NCBI GenBank assembly: GCA_023055425.1
Contig: JALGPY010000012.1
Location: forward strand, 12,025,922-12,089,921
Direction: 5' to 3'
Length of the DNA: 64,000 nt
Source: Linanthus parryae
Taxonomy: Eukaryota; Streptophyta; Magnoliopsida; Ericales; Polemoniaceae
The notes under the pieces are model-generated. The model was given only the letters and a program-made list of their open reading frames with translations, ran no database searches and had not been told where the DNA came from. This document shows positions 36,701-46,506 of this stretch, piece after piece. The position numbers were made by a program, and so were the translations under genes. Every line of letters starts with the position of its first letter. The stretch's first letter is position 1.

Positions 36701-37640
36701 TATCTCCCCTTTAGTCAATCGTCTACTTCTCTTTAGATCATGCACATTTCCACAAATGTGAGATCCACATCCAGTATCCAATACGCAAGATGAAGAGATA
36801 TACAAATTGACATCTATAGAAAAAATACCTAGAGGTGGTGGAATCACTATTCCAAGACTTTTATCTAACAGATATTTTGGGCATTTCATCTTACAATCGC
36901 CTGTCTGAATACAATAATGACATGCTCCCTTAGAGACGCAACTTCCTTGTGTTTATAAACTGACTTGCTCTTCCCTTTGGAGGTAGAAGCAACTGGCTTT
37001 ATCTTTCCTTTATTGACCATCATTATGTCCTTGACTTTACCTTTATTGATACTCTGTTTAGTGGTCCCTAACATATTGAGCAGGTCAGGCAGAGTTTTGT
37101 TGATCTCATTCAAATTGTAGTTCATGATGAACTGATTATAAACAATTGTAGGATGAGATCAGTGGCCAACTCTTGGCCGAAGGGGAAACCTAACCTCTCG
37201 ATATTCTCCACATATCCGATCATACGCAGTACATGAGGCCCGAATGGGTTCCCCTCTGGCAGATTGCACTTGAACAGTGCTTTAGACACCTCATACCGCT
37301 CATGTCTTGCTTTCTCTTGGAAGAGCTGCATGAAATGTACAATCATATCGTACGCCTCCATGTTCTCATGTTGCATCTGAAGATCAGAGTTCCTGACCCA
37401 AAGCATGATACAAGTCACATCATTAGAATCATCCACGAACTTCTGATGTGCCCTTGTTGCAGCAAGAGGAGCATCATCTCCTTGTGCCTCTGGAACATGA
37501 TTGGCTAAATGGTAAAACTTTTTTTCATGCTTGAGAACAATTCTCAAGTTTCTATACCAGTCTAGAAAATTAGTTCTAGACAAATTTTCCTTCTCAAGGA
37601 TAAATCGCAGAGCTGGAGTTGATGTTTGATAGTTTGCCAT
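33771..37640 (-). pseudogene. Degenerate copia gag-pol of element E
   Basis: Minus-strand polyprotein relic from gag ATG at 37640 to the PPT. Gag (37122-37640) keeps a TNFLDWYRNLRIVLKHEKKF block. A zinc-knuckle region lies near 36890-36920, the protease carries DTG (36626-36889), integrase zinc binding is near 36343-36648, the RT has QMDV-like and YVDD-like motifs around 34765-35067, and RNase H parts are at 33834-34408. It holds many frameshifts and stops plus small deletions, for example about 0.6 kb of leader and a short stretch at the end of gag. It is more diverged from A than B and D are, consistent with its outermost, oldest position in the nest. Confidence 0.85.
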
Positions 37641-38235
37641 TGGAGTTCTAAAAAATGAGAAATATGCAATTTCGTATTTGTGAACAATAAACTACATTTA
37701 ACAATGGCTAGATTATTAAATTGGATTAATAGCCCTCACCATTAATGCGAAAAATAATATATATTTTCTAGTGGGCCAAGATCCTTACTTCACCTCCTCT
37801 TGAGCTTACTTTGGCAAGTCACCTAAAAGTTCGTTACTTAGGTAGAAACAACTTCCAATTGCATCCTATGCAAATCATGGTTCAATTAGGCGAATAAGTT
37901 CTTATTCTTTATCTATCCCATTGATAACTCCTAATGGGTCTTGCCTCTAAGATTTTCAATCCTATTGCAGTATCCAAGTTGCGTTCAACCTCTTACTTCA
38001 ACAATCGCACATTACTAGCATGTGCCGTCGCACCACACCATGATGAATCAAGTCGCACCACATCCAACCACCATGCGATAAAACACATAAATAGTTAAGA
38101 TCCGATTTTAACGTACTTGGTCAATTATAGTTAAATTTGGGATTTATAGGGTTAAAACGGTCAAAACGTTCGCACCAATCCAATTGGCCGAACGATAATG
38201 ACCCGTCGGACCAACGCACACCGAAAAACTCAAGA
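37641..38235 (-). other. Element E leader, truncated
   Basis: It is homologous to the element A leader next to gag and, after a jump near 38050, to A at about 10015-10150. It stops near 38235, before the hairpin region, the PBS and the 5' LTR. The next sequence is a Sirevirus-like element, so E has lost its 5' LTR. Confidence 0.65.
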
Positions 38236-39092
38236 GAGTTGGTTACAGATAAGGTTCTTATCCTGATGTACTTGATATGTCAAGGTTTTGAGATTGAGTT
38301 GCCAACAATGATCATGGAGCATATGATCTACTGTGCTACCAGAACTAGAAACCATCATCTTCCCTATGCCAACTTGTTACCTCTTTTCTTTGAGCATTTG
38401 AGGTACCTGTGAAAGGAGAGGAGAAGATAACTGGTGGTTTTGGGTTAATTGATGAGACTGCTTTTACAGAGAATTAGAGTGGTTCAGACAGGAAAGGGTC
38501 ATTGGAAGTTCTATTCAGAGTTGTCCAAAGCAGAGCTTGAGGAAAAGGATTTTGTCAAACCTAAGGGGGCTACAACATCAAGAGGACAAGAAAATGAGGA
38601 TTACTCTCAGTTGGTTGAGAAGCTTGAAGAACAGCAGGTTGAGATTGAAGATCTTAGACAAAGGCTGTTTGATCTATCTTCTGAGTATAATCAGTTCAAA
38701 GCCTTGATGGGTGTGATGAATGGAAAGCTGGATATTGTCATCAAGGGTTTGAATTTGGAGAAGATTCCTTTTGCTACTAGTCATGACACTAGTGTCGACT
38801 CAGATGAAAGGCTATTCCAGTTGTGCTCACTGCAAAGGATCTATATGAGCAAACTGATGAAGAAGAAGTTGGAGAAGACACAGGTGTTGATGCAGCTACA
38901 GAGGGTGATTCAGTGCAGGTTAAGAACAAGAAAGTGGATGAAATCATTGAGGAAGTTTTTGCTGAGGTGGATGCTGAACAAGAAGAGAATCAGTCTGCAG
39001 AAGAAGCTGAAAGTGATGAAGAGGTTGGAGAAGGCTCAGAGAAGGCCAAGCATCAAAAAAGAAGTGAAGATTTGAGAAAGCCAAAGCCTTGA
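38236..39092 (+). pseudogene. Sirevirus-like 3' ORF remnant (plant transposon protein / env-like)
   Basis: A frame near 38256-38410 reads LILMYLICQGFEIELPTMIMEHM...LPYANLLPLFFEHL, which resembles the family described as 'putative plant transposon protein', found in the extra ORF of Sirevirus-type copia elements. After a frameshift comes a coiled-coil stretch (EDYSQLVEKLEEQQVEIEDLRQ, about 38595-38660) and a Glu-rich tail ending RSEDLRKPKP at 39092. The role of this protein is not known. Its 5' half is missing at the junction with element E. The family match is from memory of motif style, so moderate confidence. Confidence 0.5.
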
Positions 39093-39472
39093 TCCTTTCT
39101 TTCTTTCATTTTCTTTTCTTCTTTCTGATCTCAAGGCCTTGACATTCAGTATGAACTTATTTTGTTAAGTTTTTTTTTAAGACTTTGAGTAATGATCCAA
39201 CATTTCTTCACCTTTATTTGATGAAAGTAAAAAAGGGGGAGAAGTTATTTGTGCTATTTGTGGTTACTCTACTCTTCAGTGTTTTAGATAAAAAGATTGT
39301 GAGTTTTTGTGTTAAATCAGTTGTGTTATGTGATTACTAGTTATCTGTGTTAATTTAGTTTAACCAGTGTTACTGTTTATTATTTCTGCAAATGATGATA
39401 TCTAATTCTTACAAGAAGTTGCAGGGACATTTACACAAGATTATGGGTTTTGTCTTTCATCAAAGGGGAAAT
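39093..39472 (+). other. Sirevirus-like 3' noncoding region with two polypurine tracts
   Basis: Purine tracts AAAAAAGGGGGAGAAG (near 39229-39244) and CAAAGGGGAAA (39461-39471) precede the LTR. Repeated PPTs are a reported trait of Sireviruses. Confidence 0.6.
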
Positions 39473-40954
39473 TGTTGACTCAAAGACTTCTAAGTGTGTT
39501 CTAAGAAGTAACTGTTTAGAGTGATGAAAGACAAAGACTAAGTATTTCTAAGGCTCCAAGGCCTTGAGATACTAATCAGAGCTTCAAAGCCTTGAGAGTA
39601 GTTTTTATTATACCGTATGATCTAATAATCTTGTGATGCAGGTGGTATATCTGATGTTTAAGATCAGAGATTTGCTGCAAATATCTTTGTTATACATTCT
39701 TTACATATCTAACACAATTGCAGATATCCTAATCAGAGTAAATCAAAAGTTTCTGGTCTTAATATTGAAAGACTGTGAAGCATGTTCAGAGCTTCAAGGC
39801 CTTGAGATGTGCCTTAAGCTGCTGACAGTTTTACAGAATTAACTTGATTCTCTCTTGCAGGATTTGATCTTTGTTATTATGGTTGTTTAATGACTTCTAT
39901 AAGTCTTAAACTGGTTTATCATGAGTAATATTTTTCAGAAGTTAATCAGTTTATTGATTTATTCATATGATCCAGTTTTTATTCAAGAACTGGAAATTCA
40001 AACAGACTTAGTGTTGTTATATTTCTAGATTTTGTTTGTTGCTATGTTTAATGTTGTTGCAGGTTTTTCAAACGTGCAAATGCAATCTCAACAAACTCCA
40101 ACGGATATCTACTCAAAGCTGTTTTAAATTGCAGTTAGAAAGGATGAGGATGCAGGAACTGAGATCCTAAAATCTCTCATTTAGTTTCAGAGAGTGGATA
40201 AAAGACTGGTTTGAAATTTGAAAGTAATAGAAGCTTACAGAGAACTGAGAGAGGTGTGATACATTCGTGGAAGATCATATATTCAATCCCCTCACAAATT
40301 CAGGCTTCAATCACTGCTTTCAAAAGATCAATCATTCCAGTTTCCTAACACATTCAGGCCTTCACAAGCTTATTCTTCTAGTGTGTTCTTCTTCTGTATT
40401 GTAATCTGCTTATCTTCTGTATATATAAAATCTCACAAAACCTAGTGGTTGGTTGTTCAAGTGAACAACAAGAGGTTCTTGTTAGCTCAACAGTTAGTAG
40501 CTGATACTAGATAGGTTTGGAACCACAAGCTGTATAGCTGTAAGGGAGTTCACTTAGGCTTGGAGATCTAGAGTTGTTTCCGTGTGAGTAATAAGAAGTG
40601 TTTTCCCAATCCTGGTGGGATTAGATCCCTCAGGCAGAGATTAGGTCCATTAAGACTGAACTCTGTAAATTTTCTTGTGTTCTTTATTTTACAGTTTTGC
40701 TATTTACTTCTGCAAGCAACTCAAATCAAACTAGGATTTATAAACTATTTAAAACTGGTGATAGTTCAAGGCCTTGAAGCTTTCTGTTTGCCTTAGAAAG
40801 TTTCTGACTAGTTTTGTAAAATCTCAAGGCCTTGAGATTTGAGTTTCTCACTTGTTCACTTAGTTAAAATTTGTGTTTTAGCAAAAAGTTTCCATACTCT
40901 ATTCAACCCCCCCCCCCTTCTAGAGTATTTTGGTCCTTTGTTTAGTCTACATTA
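39473..40954 (+). repeat. Sirevirus-like LTR (about 1.48 kb)
   Basis: It begins TGTTGACTCAAAGACTTC right after a PPT and ends ACAAACTTTCA right before a PBS. An LTR bordered by 3' interior on one side and PBS/gag on the other is the middle LTR of a tandem or a recombinant. It contains several CAAGGCCTTGA palindromes and a C-run near 40908-40918. Confidence 0.7.
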
Positions 40955-40955
40955 C

Positions 40956-40970
40956 AAACTTTCAATTGGT
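40956..40970 (+). other. Sirevirus-like primer-binding site
   Basis: TTGGTATCAGAGCTT, the copia initiator-Met PBS, one base after the LTR. Confidence 0.85.
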
Positions 40971-41013
40971 ATCAGAGCTTGGGTCACTACTATAGATCTA
41001 ACAATCTTGTGAC

Positions 41014-41270
41014 TATGAGTAATGTAGGAGATGGTGACTTCTCACAAGGAAGGGCAGCAAACAGACCTTCATTGTTCTGTGGTGATAACTTCATGCACTG
41101 GAAGGCATTGATGAAGATGTTCATCATAGATCAAGACATGGAATTGTGGTCAATATTCATAATGGTCCTCATGAGTAGTACACTACCATAGATGGAGTTA
41201 GATGCATCAAGTCTGAGGAAAATCTCTCAGTTACTGAACTGGAAAAGGTATCAAAAAATTACAAGGCTAT
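41014..41270 (+). pseudogene. Sirevirus-like gag, 5' fragment
   Basis: ATG at 41014 opens MSNVGDGDFSQGRAANRPSLFCGDNFMHWKALMKMF, the N-terminal RP-LF-G-N-WK signature of Sirevirus/Maximus-type gag. A stop follows at about 41189, and gag-like sequence (LEKVSKNYKAI in another frame) ends at 41270, where an LTR fragment begins. Confidence 0.7.
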
Positions 41271-41340
41271 AACCCCCCCCCCCTTCTAGAGTATTTTGGT
41301 CTTGTATTTAGTCTACATTACAAACTTTCAAACTGGTCAT
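41271..41340 (+). repeat. 70-bp 3' end of the same Sirevirus-like LTR
   Basis: A C-run, then cttctagagtattttggtct and tagtctacattacaaactttca, repeating 40904-40954 almost exactly. It directly follows truncated gag, so the rest of the interior and most of this LTR are gone. Confidence 0.75.
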
Positions 41341-42690
41341 GATCGTGGACGTGAAAATCTCTAAAAGAGATTGGAAATTATGGGCCAACCTCTGAAGCGA
41401 AATGGCACTATCAATCTAATATTATGAAATGATATGAATCTTATATCAAGCCTCCTGAAGAGGTTGTTTTTTTTAATCGGACCCTTGAAGAGGTTATGTG
41501 ATTAAAACTGAGTTTCTTACTCTTTAAGTCACCGGAAGTGGTAATCCATTTATCAAACTTACAAGATTCAATAAAAAAATTATGAGAAAATTAGATTGAT
41601 TTCAATCCCAGGACGATTGTAAATACAACTCTTTTTTGAATAAACATATTGACATCTACGTCTCTTTTTGGGTTTCTTGGAAGAAACTTTGATTAAAGAA
41701 CTATGGCGTCCAAGAGATCTCTTATTGTCAATGTTTTTGTTTAAATTTAAGTATTGGTTTATACAAAGTACATCTGAGACAAGTTGATGCCTGAAGCATC
41801 AACAAAATATTATTATTGTTATGATGATATTGCTCACGTCATGAGGGGGAGAATAGGTCATATTGCATGACGAGAACAAGATTATTGTCTCTTTGGGTAT
41901 GTACTGATGTAGGTTTAAAATTCCAACAAAGATGGATGTCTTACGGATTAATGGGTATTTATAAGTATACACTTTGAGCATAAGATGTTTGCTTGTGTAA
42001 TTATGTTGATCCTCCAGAAGAGGAACATGAAATCAAAGCATCCAAAATAAGTTGGGATATGGATATATTGTTCTACAATATGGGAACATAAGATTGCAAG
42101 GAAAATCTTGAAACATTAACAATAGTGGATCAAAACCAACGTTGGTAATTTAATAGCCCCGGAAGAGGCTAATAGCTCTGGAAGTAGCTAAAGGTACCTT
42201 AAATATAATAGCATGATCCTACTAATAATGATGATACATTTGAGGAAGCGGGCAAAATCATATGGTTAATTTATGGTAAGAATGTTGACTAGTTATTGGC
42301 CAAAAAACAAAGTCAACAAGTGCATAGAAAATTGCTCGGGTATAATCGTTTTGAATATGTAGAGCACACAAACAACCTGAAGCATAGATTACAATATATG
42401 TGAATGCTACATATCCGTTTTTAAGCGTGGGACTCATGTTAATGTAATATGTCTGCTGTAATGCATGGGACTCATGTTGAGCTTTATGTCCGCTTTTGAG
42501 CGTGGGACTCGTAAAATGAGAAACATGATATGGTATGGATCATGATATATTCTGTTAAATACAATCATCTCTCGGTGAGAATGATGATAATTTTGTGTTA
42601 GTCTCGGAGACTAAGGAAAAAGAAGATGAATTGAAAAGTAACTAGTTACAAATACGACCGTACGAATCAAAAAATGGAGGGGGGGGGGAT
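41341..42690 (+). other. Degenerate copia-like interior, uncertain
   Basis: No frame longer than about 60 codons. Repeated phrases (cctgaagaggtt, cggaagaggct, gcgtgggactcatgtt) and a purine tract aaaaatggagggggggggga (about 42670-42690) suggest the 3' part of a decayed LTR retrotransposon. I cannot place it in a lineage. Confidence 0.35.
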
Positions 42691-43267
42691 GTTACCCGAC
42701 CGAACGCAATTTTTTTCTTTTCACGCAAAACCACATATAGTAACACGGTAGAAAACAATCAAAAAATGAAAATACAAAATATTGTGAATTAAAAATTTGA
42801 GAAAGGAACCCTAATAGTGACACACTTTATTGAAAAAGAAATAAAGTAATTTCCCATTAAAAATGAAGTAATCAACATAAGATAAATAAAATTTTTAAAA
42901 TATTAATTTTAATTTTCTTAGAATAGAAATTAAGCTGTCAAATATCTTATTTAATAATTATGAATACATATTCTCTAATTAGGAAAAAAATCCCAATCAA
43001 TATAAATAAAATATTAGGATAGTCCAAAATGTTAATAAATAGAATATAGTAAATTTTGAAATATGTAAAAATAATAATAAAACTATATTCAATTTGATTT
43101 ATACTGAAATACTCTCAATTAAATTTAATATAAAAAAAAGTTTTTATAGGAAACTACATCTTATTGTTATCATTTTTACTAAATATAGTATTTTCATAAA
43201 AGAAGCTGTATTTTATTCCAATTTAAAGTGTCTCTACTTGGAAGACCTGAATAATCCTAAAAAGTCT
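42691..43267 (+). repeat. Possible LTR start (TGTTACCCGACC) and A/T-rich sequence
   Basis: TGTTACCCGACCGAACGC follows the purine tract, as an LTR start would. The following 0.5 kb is very A/T-rich and I find no end or partner copy in the window. Confidence 0.3.
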
Positions 43268-44225
43268 CTACAAAAGAATAATTGACAGGCTAAAACTGCA
43301 AGAACAGTTAGATAAAAAGCCAAAGAGCAAGAGACTCATCTGGCCACCCCTTGCGCGCGATCCTCCTAGGATTTCGATGCCCACGACGGAGAAAGACAAA
43401 ATGGTTGCAACCAGTGGTTGAAAAAAGTGGCAGCTGTCGCGCTGGGCTGGCGGTGAGCTGACGAAGCTGAGCCGACGTCCGAGAGTGATTAGATCGGGTT
43501 TGTTGACAGGTGAGAAGAGGAAAAAGAAAAAGGCCAAATCTTCCGACCTTGTAGAAGAAGAGCAGTAATTGTACAATTGGTTGTGTGGAGAAGAAGAAAA
43601 GAAAATTGTTTTAGTACGTATTATGTTGATAAGGGAAAATAGCTTTGCAAGAGATTGTATTGAGAAGTTGTAAGACAGATTGTGTTAAAAGTTGTATGAC
43701 AGATAATGTCGAGAAGAAGAAGGAAAAGAAATAATTCACGTTAGATTGTGTTGAGAAGGGAAAAAAGGTTTAACAATATATTGTGTCGTGAAGAATAAGA
43801 AATAAATATTTGACAGCGTGTGTCAAGAAGAAGAAGGAATTTTTTTCGAAAGAGTGTCGAAAAGAGGAAGACAACAGTTTTACAACTTGTTAGATCCATG
43901 AGACAAATTTAGGAGTAAAAAGAGAAACATGGTGATATCAAGAATGACGATTTGAAAAGATATGGAAATTTGGGGCACCTTGGAAACATAAAGAGGCTAG
44001 GGTAACGGAATACCAGTAAGGGAAACAAGTTGTAATAGCGGTGGAACCTGGGGATCAATTGAGTGTTCGCTGATGGGGGAGGATGAACCGATGCTAGCAG
44101 CATCAAGTTTGAATACCCAGCCCCCCCCCCCCCAAATCATCCGAAAACACGAGATAATCCTTAATTTGTAAAAGAAAAAAAATAAAAATAAAATAAAATA
44201 AACAGATTTAATATAAAAGTGCAAC
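43268..44225. other. No recognisable gene
   Basis: A GC-richer block (43330-43500) is followed by imperfect purine repeats of the form tgtgttgagaagaagaaggaa, about six loose copies over 43580-43870. A C-run lies at about 44119-44134 and an A-rich tract at 44168-44204. Minus-strand frames of up to 102 codons show no domain I know. Confidence 0.4.
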
Positions 44226-44355
44226 CTTTTCATCCCAAAGGCGTGCCAGCGGAGTTGGTAAAAATGTTTCGCTTAAAACCAAAGTGTCGCAGGTTCGAGT
44301 CTCCCTGTGCGCACTTGCAATAGAGAAGTGTTTTACCAACTGAACTAGAATGCTT
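44226..44355. repeat. tRNA-like/SINE head with a second A box in inverted orientation
   Basis: Plus strand: box A-like gccagcggagttggta (44245-44260) and box B ggttcgagtctcc (44292-44304). Minus strand: box A-like TCTAGTTCAGTTGGTAAAA (44331-44349). The ends do not form a paired acceptor stem, so this is not a working tRNA gene. It looks like two SINE heads facing each other. Confidence 0.5.
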
Positions 44356-44850
44356 ATAATATGTTTGGTGATATTTAATATTACTTTATCTTTGAATAAG
44401 AGTACAAATAATAGTTGAATTGTGCCCCTTCGTTGAAATCCTGACTCTGCCACTGTGAATACCCTTGAGCAAAGCATACGGATTGGGAGTTAGCCGAACT
44501 GGTTGTTTGAAGACGGTAGAGTCCGACAGCGCTAGTCGAGACATGTCACCGATGGGGAAGAGAAGCTAGACGAAGGAAATGATCTAGCGAGTGTATTCAG
44601 ATGAGAGAAGTCCATCGATCAATGGCTGTGACGATGATACCGGTTGAAGTAGCGAGTGGTGTAGAATTTCGAGGCGGTCAGGGCTTTGACTGCTGAAAAG
44701 CGGAGAAACCCATTTGGGTGAAATTATTATGTGAGGTAAGCGTATTATCTCACCGCATAGAGAGAACATAAGAGAGGGTCGTAGCAACTGGCGACTAATT
44801 GTTGGGCAGCCCGCCAGAGGTGCGAAACTTTGTTTTGGTGACCAGGAGTG
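44356..44850. other. Mixed repeat debris and leader-like sequence
   Basis: The cctgactctgccactgtg phrase at about 44440-44458 resembles the ends of small non-autonomous elements also seen at 51028 and 51722. From about 44480 to 44850 the minus strand could be the leader of the small copia element whose PBS is at 44853. No coding domain is recognised. Confidence 0.35.
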
Positions 44851-44852
44851 TA

Positions 44853-45048
44853 GATGCTCTGATATCATGATAGAATATGAGAAGAGCAGTATTACTGATG
44901 TGTTTCGTAATATCATAAGCTATTACAAGAGCCTATAAATAGGCGACTAATACTTGGTCTTCAAGGAATTACTGAACTAGATAACAGAATAATCTATACT
45001 AGGAAACACAACTACGTAACAGAAGAATCTCAAATAGGAAACATAATA
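44853..45048 (-). repeat. Small copia LTR with adjacent PBS, interrupted by a LINE
   Basis: The minus strand reads TGATATCAGAGC (44853-44864; usual TGGTATCAGAGC with one change) after an LTR end ...CATATTCTATCA at 44865-44876. The LTR runs rightward to 45048, where the LINE is inserted, and probably continues at 50636 to about 50698 (about 250 bp in total). It contains a tataaatagg motif near 44935. Confidence 0.5.
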
Positions 45049-45099
45049 TCATTGAGGAGTATACCAATTAAAGTTTTAACGTCTTAACCTAGTTCGACT

Positions 45100-46506
45100 T
45101 TGTCGGAGACGCAGGCGGCGATCGAGTTCTCTGAAGATGGCGAGCGGTGCAACACAGCCCTGGACGGTGATTCACACGGTCATCATCACGCAGAGACGCT
45201 AAGGAAGAGATTCAGCACCCTGACAATCGAAGAAGAAGAAGATATTCTGGAAATCGACAGAGAACAGTGCGAGAAAGCAATTAAGGGCGTCGACCATTGT
45301 TTGCTAGGTTTATTCCTTCTCCCGAATAGCATGAACGTGTGGGCGATGAAACTCACCCTTCAAAAGATATGGATCGAAGGCGAGAAGATTCTAATCAACG
45401 AGACCCGACCAAATCTGTTCATTCTTTGCTTCCCAAGCGAAGAATCGAAGATTAGGGTTTTGGCCGGCGGTCCCTGGATCTTTGATGATAACATCCTACT
45501 CCTGAAATCGTGGAAGTACCAACCAACAGTAGGCAAGGTAACTTTTGATTCAATCGATGTTTGGGTCCAAATCAAAAACCTTCCTACTTGTCTGCTCACG
45601 AAAGAATATGCTAGGCAAGCGGCCAGCACCTGGAGTACTGTAATTGACTCGGACGAGCGAATAATGTCGGGAGACGGGGATTACATGAGAGTTAGGGTGC
45701 GAATCGATGCCCACAAACCTCTCCGCCGTGGGAGATACATTAAAGTAATGGATGATAAGGTCTGGTTGGACTTTAGATATGAGCGACTCCCCCATGTATG
45801 CGGCTGGTGTGGAAGAATTGATCATTACGATGATCAGTGTACCTTCAAATCAGATGAGGCAAAGGCCACTGAGATTCAAGGATATGGTCAGTGGCTTACT
45901 TTTAAGCCTCCACCCAGGAAGAAAGTCTCTAAAGAGAGGAAGGAGGCAAGGAACAAACAAGGCAGTGAGCACGACAACGTTAGTGTGGGAACTGTTTTCT
46001 CGGACGACGAGTCAAAGACAGACCATGGTAGCAATTACTCAGTTTCGGACATGGAACTAGAAGGGGGAAAACCCACAACTGAAGCCCCTAACCCAGGAAT
46101 AAAGTTTAGGGACAATCCCCTAAGAGACGAGCTCCGAGACCCAGTGGAAGGCGATTATGGGAATGGCACGAGAAGGGACAAAGGGAAAGAACCAGTACAG
46201 GGAGACACGAAGGAAACCAAACAGAAGGGCAGAAACCAGTTGCTGGCCAATGCAATAACGCCAAGGAAGCCAAAACCTAAGCGTAAACAGAGAGATTCTA
46301 TAGCTGGGCCAGAGGAAAAGAGACAAGGAATACAAGATCAAAAGCAAAAACAGGGTACCCGTGGAGGCAGTGGAAAAGAAGGGAAGAAGAGTCCGAGCAA
46401 CACCCAGGTTTCCAACACAAGGATTCCGCAACAGGAGGGGGGCGCCTTGATAGACCCCAATGCAAGATTGGCAGTTCCTGCTCAGCAGCACTGCCAAGCA
46501 CAATGA
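45100..46506 (+). CDS. LINE ORF1 protein (DUF4283 + CCHC zinc knuckle), start codon changed
   Basis: 468 codons without an internal stop. ORF1 proteins of plant L1 elements coat the element RNA and escort it to DNA. A DUF4283 domain covers about residues 55-190 (with FLLPN...VWAMKLTLQKIW and GGPWIFDDNILLLKSW) and a zinc knuckle follows at C234/C237/H242/C247. The C-terminal half is basic, low-complexity and disordered. The frame begins at TTG where an ATG is expected, with a TAA 12 bases upstream and no in-frame ATG until about codon 78. The start has probably been lost by one base change. ORF1 ends in ATGA, overlapping the ORF2 start. Confidence 0.8.
   Translation: MSETQAAIEFSEDGERCNTALDGDSHGHHHAETLRKRFSTLTIEEEEDILEIDREQCEKAIKGVDHCLLGLFLLPNSMNVWAMKLTLQKIWIEGEKILINETRPNLFILCFPSEESKIRVLAGGPWIFDDNILLLKSWKYQPTVGKVTFDSIDVWVQIKNLPTCLLTKEYARQAASTWSTVIDSDERIMSGDGDYMRVRVRIDAHKPLRRGRYIKVMDDKVWLDFRYERLPHVCGWCGRIDHYDDQCTFKSDEAKATEIQGYGQWLTFKPPPRKKVSKERKEARNKQGSEHDNVSVGTVFSDDESKTDHGSNYSVSDMELEGGKPTTEAPNPGIKFRDNPLRDELRDPVEGDYGNGTRRDKGKEPVQGDTKETKQKGRNQLLANAITPRKPKPKRKQRDSIAGPEEKRQGIQDQKQKQGTRGGSGKEGKKSPSNTQVSNTRIPQQEGGALIDPNARLAVPAQQHCQAQ

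Noticed and set aside
3540..38235. A natural CRISPR-like or prokaryotic repeat system in the repeated blocks
   Set aside because: All large repeats resolve into LTRs with TG/CA ends, PBS, PPT and target duplications, in plant sequence.
44245..44304. tRNA gene candidate
   Set aside because: Box A and box B are present, but the ends do not pair as an acceptor stem and no clear anticodon arm forms. A SINE relic is more likely.
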